Of a stretch of DNA of 64,000 nucleotides, positions 26,159-34,786 are shown in pieces. The notes below the pieces were generated by a model. The model had not been told where the DNA came from. It saw only the letters and a program-made list of their open reading frames with translations, and made no database searches. This DNA comes from Pseudoflavonifractor sp. An184. GTDB taxonomy: Bacteria > Bacillota > Clostridia > Oscillospirales > Oscillospiraceae. How positions within the stretch are numbered: position 1 is the first letter of the stretch; each line of letters starts with the position of its first letter. Location of the stretch: positions 85,109 to 149,108 of the forward strand of contig NZ_NFKI01000003.1 of NCBI RefSeq assembly GCF_002160305.1. Direction: 5' to 3'. A program made the position numbers and the translations under genes.

Positions 26159-29100
26159 ATGGACAAAAGTGAAAAACGGTTTGAGCGAGATATCGAATCC
26201 TTCCTTATTTCACCCGAAGGTGGCTATATCCAGTTTTGTGGGCAAGATACTGAAGGCAACTGGGTACATACTCGACAGCATGATATTTCCAGGTGCATCT
26301 ACATGGATGTGCTCTGTGAATTTATAGCAAAGACCCAGCCCAAGGAATGGGCCAAGTACACCAAATATTATGGCACTAATGCTGAGGACAAATTGTATCA
26401 CCGTTTGGAGACTACCATCTCAAATCAAGGTCTGCTGTATGTACTGCGAAACGGCATCGAGGATATGGGCTGCAAACTGAAAGTCTGCTTTTTCAAACCG
26501 GAGTCTGAACTGAACCCTATTGCTACCGAGCGATATGAAGCCAATATCCTCGGATGCACCCGCCAATTCCGCTATTCCACGGCTAACACTAACACTATTG
26601 ATATGGTACTTTCCGTTAACGGCATCCCTATTGTGGCGCTGGAATTAAAGAACCAGCTCACTGGTCAGGATTACATTTGTGCCATTAATCAATATAAGAA
26701 TGACCGCAATTCCAAAGAGTTTGCGTTTCGCTTAAACCACCGCTTTCTGGCCTACTTTGCCGTTGACCTGTATGAAGTATGGATGACTACTCAGCTTACG
26801 GACAGCAGTACTCACTTTCTGCCATTCAACCGGGGCTCCAACGGTGCAGGTGTAAATGGTGGTGCGGGTAATCCCACAAACCCTAAGGGCTATGCCACCA
26901 GTTATCTGTGGGAAGAAGTGCTGCAACGAGACAGTCTAATGGATCTGATCCACCGTTTCATTTCCTTTGTAAAAGAAAAAGAAGAAGTGGTCAAGAACGG
27001 TATCAGCAAAACAGTCACCAAGGAAAAGATGATTTTTCCTCGTTATCATCAATACGATGTGGTGCGTAAGATTATGGCTGATGTGCGGCAAAACGGCGTT
27101 GGCACAAACTATCTGATCCAGCACTCCGCAGGCTCCGGCAAATCCAATTCCATTGCGTGGATTGCTTATCGTCTTGCTTCTATCCATGATGCGGAAAACA
27201 ACGGTTTGTTCGATTCTGTTATTGTGGTCACCAACCGCGTGGTACTGGACAGCCAGTTGCAGGATACCATCAATAGCTTTGAACATCAGGTAGGCTTGGT
27301 AGAGGCGATTGACGATAAAAAGAATTCCCGCAGTCTTGCGGAAGCGATTAATGATAAAAAGAGAATCATCATCTGTACTATCCAAAAATTTCTTTTTGCA
27401 AAGAAGGATATCGAGAAGTTCCGTGGGCGCAAGTTTGCAATCATCATTGATGAGGCCCACCAGGGGCAGAATGGTGAAAGCGCAAAATCCCTGCGCCGCA
27501 GTCTGATCGACATCGGTGTTGCGGTCAAAGAATATGCAGAAGAAGCCGGAATTGAAGAGGAAGAAGTGGATCTGACTGACGAGTATATCAATGCAGTCAT
27601 CGGTCAGGGCAGACACGATAATCAGTCCTTCTTTGCCTTCACAGCCACTCCTAAGGCACAAACATTGGAATCCTTCGGTACTGTGGTAGGAACAACCCCA
27701 GAGGGGGAACTCATAAAGGCTCCGTTCCATGTGTATTCCATGCGCCAAGCCATTGAAGAAGGATACATTTTGGATGTGCTGGCGAACTATACTACAGTTA
27801 AAGAGGCATTTAAGTTGATTCGTGTCTCTGAGGATAATCCAGAACTCATTGAGGGACAGGCATCCCGTGCACTGTTCAAGTATTACAAGCAACATGGCTA
27901 TACTATTGCCCAGAAGACGGAAATGATTATGACCAATTTCCTGGAAAACTGCCGTTATCAGATTAACGGTAAGGGCAAAGCTATGGTCGTTGCAGATAGC
28001 CGAGCAAACGCAGTCCGATATTATCTTGCCATAAAGAAATATCTCACTGACCATGCAGAGCAATGCGTAGGCAGTGATGTGATGATTGCATTCTCCGGTG
28101 AAGTAACCTTGGACGACTATCCAAGCGAGAAACCTTTCACTGAGGCTACTATGAATCTGGACGAAAACGGCAAGTACATAACGACCGACAAGAAATTCCG
28201 TAAGGTGTTCCATAGTAGCCAGTACAATATCTTGGTAGTCGCAAATAAGTATCAGACCGGCTTTGATGAGCCGCTGCTACACACTATGTATGTGGATAAG
28301 AAACTGCGTGATGTGACCGCGGTTCAGACACTCTCTCGCCTCAATCGTACTACTTTTGGAAAGAACAGTACATTTGTCCTGGATTTTGAGAACACTGAGG
28401 AGGATATCAAAGGTGCTTTCCTGCCGTACTATGAGACCACAATGCTTGAAGGTATCACTGATTTGAACCGAGTATATGACCTCCGCAATAAGATTCGGGA
28501 CTTTATGCTCTACAATTTCGAGGATGTGGAGACTTTCAACAAATTTATGGCAGCTCAGACGGATAAAAATCAGGATGCTGCCGCGCTTGGTAGACTGGCA
28601 GGTATGTTCCGGCCTGTGATCGCTCGATATATGGATTTAAGTGAGGATGATCGCTATACCCTCCGAGACTATGTGCGTAAGTTCAACAAAGCGTATGCTT
28701 TTGTTACCCAGCTGGTGCGGCTCCATGACAGGGATCTGTTCAATGAATATCAATATACGCTGCATTTGATAAAACTTCTTCCCAAAACAAGCGGTGATGA
28801 ATTTGTTGACATCGAGGATAAAATTAAGCTGGAGTATGCTTCTCTCACGGAAACTTTCCGCGGAGCAATTGTCCTGAATGAAAAGCCACCCGCATTTGTG
28901 CCCGGAGGTAGTACCGCTCCAAAGGTGCTAAATAAAAAGAAAGATACTCTCCAAAGTATCATTGACAAGGTAAATGAACGCTTCAGCGGCAACTTTACTG
29001 ATGCCGACCGAGTTATTATCGAAGGCATCTATCAGATGTTCATGAAGGACTCAGAGGTCAAAAAGTTTAGAAAATATGCCAAGGACAATAGCACCGAAAT

Positions 29101-29263
29101 GTTCGTGCGTTCTCTTTTCCCAGATAAATTTCGCGACATCGTGACACAGTGCTTTTTGGACAACAATGATTCTTTTGCAAAGTTGTTTAATGACCCTGAC
29201 TTTTATCAGAAGGTCCAGGATGCTATGGCTGCAGAATTGTACAAGGCGTTGAGAAAGGAATAG
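26159..29263 (+). CDS. hsdR: Type I restriction endonuclease subunit HsdR
   Basis: 1034 aa, full family length. N-terminal PD-(D/E)xK nuclease (TIDMVLSVNGIPIVALELKN, about 143-162), then translocase with Walker A SAGSGKSN (about 321-328), DEAH box IIDEAHQG (about 428-435), TATPK, and the second RecA domain (VVANKYQTGFDEP, LSRLNRT). It needs HsdM and HsdS to find unmethylated sites, then pulls DNA and cuts at a distance. RBS AAGGGGC is weak; ATG 26159 is the first in frame. Confidence 0.95.
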   Translation: MDKSEKRFERDIESFLISPEGGYIQFCGQDTEGNWVHTRQHDISRCIYMDVLCEFIAKTQPKEWAKYTKYYGTNAEDKLYHRLETTISNQGLLYVLRNGIEDMGCKLKVCFFKPESELNPIATERYEANILGCTRQFRYSTANTNTIDMVLSVNGIPIVALELKNQLTGQDYICAINQYKNDRNSKEFAFRLNHRFLAYFAVDLYEVWMTTQLTDSSTHFLPFNRGSNGAGVNGGAGNPTNPKGYATSYLWEEVLQRDSLMDLIHRFISFVKEKEEVVKNGISKTVTKEKMIFPRYHQYDVVRKIMADVRQNGVGTNYLIQHSAGSGKSNSIAWIAYRLASIHDAENNGLFDSVIVVTNRVVLDSQLQDTINSFEHQVGLVEAIDDKKNSRSLAEAINDKKRIIICTIQKFLFAKKDIEKFRGRKFAIIIDEAHQGQNGESAKSLRRSLIDIGVAVKEYAEEAGIEEEEVDLTDEYINAVIGQGRHDNQSFFAFTATPKAQTLESFGTVVGTTPEGELIKAPFHVYSMRQAIEEGYILDVLANYTTVKEAFKLIRVSEDNPELIEGQASRALFKYYKQHGYTIAQKTEMIMTNFLENCRYQINGKGKAMVVADSRANAVRYYLAIKKYLTDHAEQCVGSDVMIAFSGEVTLDDYPSEKPFTEATMNLDENGKYITTDKKFRKVFHSSQYNILVVANKYQTGFDEPLLHTMYVDKKLRDVTAVQTLSRLNRTTFGKNSTFVLDFENTEEDIKGAFLPYYETTMLEGITDLNRVYDLRNKIRDFMLYNFEDVETFNKFMAAQTDKNQDAAALGRLAGMFRPVIARYMDLSEDDRYTLRDYVRKFNKAYAFVTQLVRLHDRDLFNEYQYTLHLIKLLPKTSGDEFVDIEDKIKLEYASLTETFRGAIVLNEKPPAFVPGGSTAPKVLNKKKDTLQSIIDKVNERFSGNFTDADRVIIEGIYQMFMKDSEVKKFRKYAKDNSTEMFVRSLFPDKFRDIVTQCFLDNNDSFAKLFNDPDFYQKVQDAMAAELYKALRKE

Positions 29264-29352
29264 TACAATGTGTCAATTTTCCTCTGAAGCGTTTTCTGTT
29301 GCTGTTAATGGAATATAGAATGGTTTTCACAGAAAAGAAATGAGGGGCATAT

Positions 29353-32300
29353 ATGGAAATACTTCAATTGGATGAATTTTTGAGGTCAATAAAACAAAAT
29401 ATAGATACTCCTCATTCTTTACTACTTGGTGCGGGTGCATCTATTGAGTCAGGAATTCCATCAGCAACAGATTGCATTTGGGATTGGAAACGAGAAATCT
29501 ATTTATCGAAGAACCCTGGATCAATAGGAAACTTTGATAACTCGAAATCCGAAGCTGTACGCAGGGTGATTCAGCGGTGGATTGATGCACAAAATATTTA
29601 TCCGGCTGAGAATAGCGCGGAGGAGTACTCGTATTTTGCCGAAAAAGCATATCCTATCGCAGATGATCGGCGGAAATACTTTCAGCATTTGGTGGCAAAC
29701 CATGACCCCAGCTTGGGCTATCATCTAATCTCCTTACTTGCGTTAGAAAATATAATAAAAAGCGTATGGACAACAAACTTTGATGGCTTGACTCTAAAGT
29801 GTGCCCACCAATATAGCCCGCTTGTTCCGGTTGAAATCACAGCGGCTACCTCTGAAAGAATATACCGTGGTGATGTTGACAAAGAACTTCTGTGCATCGC
29901 TTTGCATGGCGACTATAAATATGGGGCATTGAAAAACACAAAGCAAGAACTTGACACTCAAGATGGTGAATTAGTAAAGGCATTACTGCACGAGTTAACT
30001 AACCGCGACTTAATTGTTGTAGGATATAGCGGACGAGATCAATCTCTTATGGACGCGTTGACGCAAGTCTATTCCACGAGGGGAGCAGGTAAACTCTTTT
30101 GGTGTGGTTATGGATCTAATATTCCCTCAGAAGTAAAAACATTAATCAGAACGGCAAATCAATATGGCAGAGCAGCCTTCTACATTCCAACAGAAGGCTT
30201 TGATAGCACATTCTACGCCATAGCGCGCCACTGTATGAGCGAAAACAAAGAGTTTTTGGAAAAGGTGGACAACATCAAAAAGAAGCTGTCCATTACGCTT
30301 GAGCCACAACACAGTGGATTTATACAGCTTAACGGAGCAGTAAATAAAGTGGTGAGCACCAACGCCTTCCCAATCGCATTCCCAAATCAGTGTTATCAGT
30401 TTGAGGTTTTGCTCGCTTCCGACGAAAAACCATGGGATTTTTGCAAAGCTTTGGGTAAAGAAAATGTTATGGCGGTACCCTACAAGAACTTGGTGTATGC
30501 ATGGGGATCGAAATCTGTTATTGAGGAGGTATGCAAAGGCAAGCTAAAAACCAATATTGAATTATGCCCGTTAAGCAGAGCGTCAATCGCTGGAAATAGT
30601 ACATTTCGTGAGTTGTTGTTGAAAACACTTGTCCGTATTCTTGCAGTAAGTCATGGACTGGGTCACTCAAAGGATAAAATTTGGGATACAAAAGAGGTAT
30701 TGAAATATCGCATCGGAGCCAGAACGGTCACGGCTTATTCAGGGGTTAAGCTTGCATTACTTTTTGATTATAAATACAGCTATCTTACACTTGTTCCGAG
30801 TTATATGTATGCTGACGATGTAACACTGAGCAGCGAAGAACGGAAGCAATTTGCCGACTGGTTTAATGCACGAGTAAATAATGGCCGTCCAAACCTAAAT
30901 GCAAATGAGTACGTTGTAAAATGGAGTAAAAAAATAATAGGTAACACAAAGTTTTCTGCCAATTATCCTGGAAGAAATACAGTAAGATTTTCTTTTGCGG
31001 TTGTAAATTACAGTGCGCTGATTGGTGTGAGCAGTGGCAAGCGTAACTCGATACAACTGCCTGCCGCTGTTCCAAAACGGATTGTTTTTTCTGGAACAGA
31101 GTACAAAGATCCTACTCTTCTTTTTTGTAGTGCCTCTACACATGGGATAGCGGAGGATTTCCACCCAATGCGTGGGTTGATTTCTAATGCGCCTGTAGAT
31201 TATGCTATGGATGGTGGTATCCTACATTCTGCGATTTCAGTAGGAGTAATTTGCCCCGATAAACATGAGCGGAGGTTTGCACAGTTCATTTCTGAATTAA
31301 ATTATCGATCACAAGCAAAACATAATACTGATTATCTAATTACCTTCCCAGGCTTCTATCAGGCCTTCAAAACGGGACTCGATTTGCCGGAGCCAAACAG
31401 TGGTAAATGGAAGCAAATTAACGCTTCAAATGAGCAGGATATTCATAAAGCCGCTGTTGAGTTTGGCAATGCAATAATCAGGAAAATTGACCAGCTCAGT
31501 GCAGATTCTGTTGACGTCATACTGATTTATATTCCGAGGGACTATGAGATATTTACCTCATATACCGATGGAACCGTAAAATATGATCTACATGATTATA
31601 TCAAGGCGTATGCTGCACAAAAGCAGGTGGCAACGCAATTTGTTCGGGAGAAAACGATTGAGAGTGACTTGCATTGTCAAATTATGTGGGCTCTTTCTTT
31701 GGCGTTGTATGTCAAGTCCGGTCGGATACCATGGGTGATAAATGGAATTCAAGCGGATACAGCATTTGCTGGAATTGGATACAGTGTTATGAATGCACCC
31801 ACGGGAAGTAATGTGGTGGTTGGTTGCAGTCATATATACTCTTCTGATGGACGAGGAATGAAGTATAAGCTTTCCAAAATTCACGATTATTCGTTTGATA
31901 GGAAGAAAAATCCGTACTTATCCGAAGAAGAAGCGTATAGGATTGGTCTCAACATCAAAGAGCTGTTCTACAAATCTTTCTCCGAGTTACCGAAACGGGT
32001 TGTCGTTCATAAACGCACTCCATTTCGGAGAGATGAAGTTAAAGGATTAGTAGAAAGCCTATCATCTGCGGGGGTTAAGAATATTGAACTTCTTGAGATA
32101 ATATATGAAGACAATTTGAAGTGCTTTGCATTAAATGAATCTTGTACTCGTGTGGATGGATATCCAGTACGAAGGGGTATGTGTTTCCCGATTGATAATA
32201 ATACGATGTATCTATTCACCCATGGCATCGCACCATCTGTAATATCACCGAACAGAAAATATTTTCAAGGAGGCAAAAGTGTTCCATTGCCGTTAAAAGT

Positions 32301-32496
32301 AGTTAAGCATTATGGTTCTGGAGATATGGCACAAATCGCAACAGAAATTCTTGGATTGTCCAAAATGAATTGGAACAGCTTTGGGTTGTATTCGAAACTT
32401 CCATGTACGATAGAATCCTCGAACGAAATTGCGCGAATTGGATGGTTACTATCTCAATTTGAGGGAACACTTTACGATTATCGCTATTTTATGTGA
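29353..32496 (+). CDS. Single-chain SIR2-PIWI prokaryotic Argonaute (SIR2-APAZ-MID-PIWI)
   Basis: 1047 aa. N-terminal SIR2 NADase domain: LLGAGASIESGIPSA (24-38), TTNFDG (140-145), LHGD (184-187), VVGYSGRD (222-229). The middle (about 300-690) should be the APAZ-like region. MID: LHDYIKAYAAQKQVATQFVR (746-765), the guide 5'-end pocket pattern. PIWI: WVINGIQADTAFAGIGYSV (794-812) where the first catalytic Asp is Gly, RVVVHKRTPF (882-891) where the RDG Asp is lost, and HYGSGDMAQIATEILGLSKM (986-1005). So the PIWI part should bind guide and target but not cut; recognition would switch on NAD depletion. It follows hsdR by 89 bases, same strand. AT-rich. Confidence 0.85.
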   Translation: MEILQLDEFLRSIKQNIDTPHSLLLGAGASIESGIPSATDCIWDWKREIYLSKNPGSIGNFDNSKSEAVRRVIQRWIDAQNIYPAENSAEEYSYFAEKAYPIADDRRKYFQHLVANHDPSLGYHLISLLALENIIKSVWTTNFDGLTLKCAHQYSPLVPVEITAATSERIYRGDVDKELLCIALHGDYKYGALKNTKQELDTQDGELVKALLHELTNRDLIVVGYSGRDQSLMDALTQVYSTRGAGKLFWCGYGSNIPSEVKTLIRTANQYGRAAFYIPTEGFDSTFYAIARHCMSENKEFLEKVDNIKKKLSITLEPQHSGFIQLNGAVNKVVSTNAFPIAFPNQCYQFEVLLASDEKPWDFCKALGKENVMAVPYKNLVYAWGSKSVIEEVCKGKLKTNIELCPLSRASIAGNSTFRELLLKTLVRILAVSHGLGHSKDKIWDTKEVLKYRIGARTVTAYSGVKLALLFDYKYSYLTLVPSYMYADDVTLSSEERKQFADWFNARVNNGRPNLNANEYVVKWSKKIIGNTKFSANYPGRNTVRFSFAVVNYSALIGVSSGKRNSIQLPAAVPKRIVFSGTEYKDPTLLFCSASTHGIAEDFHPMRGLISNAPVDYAMDGGILHSAISVGVICPDKHERRFAQFISELNYRSQAKHNTDYLITFPGFYQAFKTGLDLPEPNSGKWKQINASNEQDIHKAAVEFGNAIIRKIDQLSADSVDVILIYIPRDYEIFTSYTDGTVKYDLHDYIKAYAAQKQVATQFVREKTIESDLHCQIMWALSLALYVKSGRIPWVINGIQADTAFAGIGYSVMNAPTGSNVVVGCSHIYSSDGRGMKYKLSKIHDYSFDRKKNPYLSEEEAYRIGLNIKELFYKSFSELPKRVVVHKRTPFRRDEVKGLVESLSSAGVKNIELLEIIYEDNLKCFALNESCTRVDGYPVRRGMCFPIDNNTMYLFTHGIAPSVISPNRKYFQGGKSVPLPLKVVKHYGSGDMAQIATEILGLSKMNWNSFGLYSKLPCTIESSNEIARIGWLLSQFEGTLYDYRYFM

Positions 32497-32549
32497 GATC
32501 CCAGCCCCGTATATACTGAGGACAGAAAAACAAATGTGAGGGTGACCAA

Positions 32550-33257
32550 ATGGCAGAAAGAAAAATCCGCGCCGGGTACTACCGGCGGTATGACGGCAAG
32601 GTGGTTTATGTTGTCTCTCTGGCCACCGACGCTGACACCGGCGAGGAGAGTGTCATCTGGACCACCTACCCCTTTGCGGCTGTTCCCAGATACTACACCT
32701 CCAGCAAAAAGTCCTTCTGCGCCTTCGTGGAAGTGAATGGTGACCGGAGGGCCAAGTATAAGCTACTGCTCAATATGAAGATCTCAGGGGAAGCCATAGA
32801 GCGGCTGGAGGAAGAGGGATTTCGGGGACCGGTACGTAAACGAAAAAATTGGCAACTGGATGAATCTTATGACTCCCGAGATTATCAGCAATCTCTTACC
32901 TACTACGCATACGCAAAAGATCTCTGTGAGCACTACAACTTCGACCGGAACAAACATCGCCTCTGCGTGAGGGAAAAGAGATTCGTTGCTATCACCAAAA
33001 GTGACTTCGCCAAGCTGAAAGAGGACCTGCAGTTTCTGGACAATGCCATGAAAACGGTGCTGGCTGCATACCAGGATTATTTCCGGGAGCGGTTCGTGGA
33101 TGGCCTGTCCATTCGCAAGTACGCGGAAGCCCATCAGCTGAACCGTGGCAGCGTGGACTATCAGCAAAAGAAATTCTTCTCTGCTCTGGCCTCTCTGCTG
33201 AAAGAGCGGGACGAGGCGGAGGGAACATGCCGGCTGCTGAAACCAGCACAAAAGTAA
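32550..33257 (+). CDS. DUF1653-like protein with C-terminal HTH-like region
   Basis: 235 aa. The N-terminus (RAGYYRRYDGKVVYVVSLATDADTGEESVIW) resembles DUF1653, a small beta fold; the C-terminal part (FVDGLSIRKYAEAHQLNRGSVDYQQKKFFSAL) looks like a sigma-region-4-type helix-turn-helix. Function unknown. It comes 53 bases after the SIR2-Ago gene, with a strong terminator behind it, so it may be the last gene of that unit or cargo of the element. Confidence 0.5.
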   Translation: MAERKIRAGYYRRYDGKVVYVVSLATDADTGEESVIWTTYPFAAVPRYYTSSKKSFCAFVEVNGDRRAKYKLLLNMKISGEAIERLEEEGFRGPVRKRKNWQLDESYDSRDYQQSLTYYAYAKDLCEHYNFDRNKHRLCVREKRFVAITKSDFAKLKEDLQFLDNAMKTVLAAYQDYFRERFVDGLSIRKYAEAHQLNRGSVDYQQKKFFSALASLLKERDEAEGTCRLLKPAQK

Positions 33258-33272
33258 ATAATCCAACCTCAA

Positions 33273-33308
33273 ACGGAGCGTCTGCGACAAAGCAGGCGCT
33301 CCGTTTTT
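33273..33308 (+). terminator. Terminator closing the B1 cargo region
   Basis: ACGGAGCGTCTGC pairs with GCAGGCGCTCCGT (one G-T), followed by TTTTT. Confidence 0.85.
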
Positions 33309-33448
33309 CTGTCAAATGTATGTCAGTGGGATATATTTTCCCCAATACAAGTAGAGAGACAACTCGAACACCATCCAAAGGTTATGTCAAACCTATGTCA
33401 CATGCAAATGTTTGCGGCTAAAGAAGTAGAGGGAGTTTTGAAAAGGAG

Positions 33449-33637
33449 ATGGTCAACATGAGAGAATCTGCCTACAAGAACTACAACAAAGCGAAGGTAC
33501 TGGGTACATCGTCGTCCAGTGGGTATGAACTGATGTACCAACCGGACCTCACGGTGCTGCGCGTGAGCAACTGTATGGTGGTGCCGAAAGAAAAGTGCAT
33601 TCAGTGTATGGAGGAGCATACGGGAGGTGCTATATGA
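33449..33637 (+). pseudogene. Shortened Xis-like gene of element B2
   Basis: 62 codons. The C-terminal half (LTVLRVSNCMVVPKEKCIQCMEEHTGGA) aligns with the wing of the Xis-like protein at 2437 (PTLRVGSRMVVPKEKFIQWAEGQSGGA), but the first helices are replaced by KAKVLGTSSSSGYEL, so the helix-turn-helix is broken by internal deletion. It keeps the ATGA coupling to the next gene, so translation through it may still serve that gene. Confidence 0.55.
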
Positions 33638-34179
33638 AGTTCCAACAGTGGCCCAAACGAGATCCCGACAAAAACTATTTCAAGGTTCCCAACGAAGTTT
33701 TTCACATCGGTCTCAGTTACCCGGAGATCTCCATCTACTGTTATCTGCTGAGCATCGAGGACAGAGAAACCTACCAGTGCTACCCCAGCTACAAGACCAT
33801 CGGCAAAGCGCTGGGTATGAGCGAGAATACCGTAAGCAAGTATGTGCGCAGTCTGGAGGAGAAAGGTCTCATCCGCACCGAGCCGACGATGGTGCGGAGC
33901 AAAGACGGCAGGCCCCTCAACGGGAATCTGCTCTACACCATCCGTCCGATCCAGGCGGCAGTCGAATTATTCTACGAGCGGCAGTTCCGGCAGCTGGAGG
34001 AGGATGCCGCCCGTCAAAGGGCAATGGCACGCCTGGCAGAATTGGCCCGTGAAAGCCCCCAGAACGCCCTGTGTGCGCCTTTCGGAGCGGAAGCGAGTCC
34101 CAGTGCCGATCCGGGGTTAGAGGCCCAATTTGGCCCGCTTTCGGAGGAAATCTCAAGGACGAAAGAAAAAGCAGGATAA
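33634..34179 (+). CDS. Winged-helix (HTH_36-like) protein of element B2
   Basis: 181 aa. Paralog of the protein at 2643: WPKRDPDKNYFKVPNEVFHIGLSYPEISIY, then SYKTIGKALGMSENTVSKYV and LEEKGLIRTEPT. The C-terminus is low-complexity and charged. Same position in the module (after xis, before mobC), so a replication or regulatory function specific to these elements is likely. Start ATG 33634. Confidence 0.7.
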   Translation: MKFQQWPKRDPDKNYFKVPNEVFHIGLSYPEISIYCYLLSIEDRETYQCYPSYKTIGKALGMSENTVSKYVRSLEEKGLIRTEPTMVRSKDGRPLNGNLLYTIRPIQAAVELFYERQFRQLEEDAARQRAMARLAELARESPQNALCAPFGAEASPSADPGLEAQFGPLSEEISRTKEKAG

Positions 34180-34366
34180 ACGACGGGGTCGCAAGCGCCC
34201 CCGTCAGAAGCACCTCTGCCCGCAGTGCGGGCAGTTGCGGGGGCTTTTGCGGGGATTGGAAATGGGGTCAAAATCCGGGCTGTGACATCATCTCTGCGGT
34301 CACAATCCCCCAAAGCCTACTGCCACAAGGAAAAAACAGGGGTCAACCCTCGGAAAGGAGAACATT
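34180..34366. other. Candidate oriT region of element B2
   Basis: No gene. The hairpin CTGCCCGCA g TGCGGGCAG lies at 34216-34234, matching the core of the element A hairpin (3646-3664), and is followed by a GGGGNTTGG-like stretch in both. The position before mobC and the relaxase fits an origin of transfer. Confidence 0.5.
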
Positions 34367-34786
34367 ATGAGCAAAAAAGAGAAATTCCCCCTCTACCTCT
34401 CACCGGAGAAAAAGACTATCCTGGAGCGCCGATATCAGGAGGACGGGAGCCGGAGCATCACCGCCTTCATTGAGCGGGCGGTGGACTTTTATCTGGACTA
34501 CCTCAGCGCCAACAACGCCGGACTGTTTCTCCCCACATCCATCAAGTCCTACCTGGACGGAAGGATGGGACAGCTGGAGGAGCGGCTATCCTCCATCGCC
34601 TTCCGGCAAGCGGTGGAGCAGGACATGGTGGCCGGTATCCTCGCCGACGCGTATCAGTTCAGCAACGAAGATCTGCGCCGACGGCGGGCGGAGAGCGTTC
34701 AAAATGTGCGGAAAACCAATGGCCGCATCTCGCTGGAGCAACGGGTGCGTGATGCTTGGGAGGAGGACGATGAGTGGCAGGATTGA
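34367..34786 (+). CDS. MobC-like relaxosome accessory protein
   Basis: 139 aa from ATG 34367 (AAAGGAG upstream). The N-terminus KFPLYLSPEKKTILERRY...SITAFIERAVDFYLDYL has ribbon-helix-helix character; the C-terminal VRKTNGRISLEQRVRD block is shared with the 3793 protein. It overlaps the relaxase gene by 13 bases. Likely binds oriT and recruits the relaxase. Confidence 0.7.
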   Translation: MSKKEKFPLYLSPEKKTILERRYQEDGSRSITAFIERAVDFYLDYLSANNAGLFLPTSIKSYLDGRMGQLEERLSSIAFRQAVEQDMVAGILADAYQFSNEDLRRRRAESVQNVRKTNGRISLEQRVRDAWEEDDEWQD

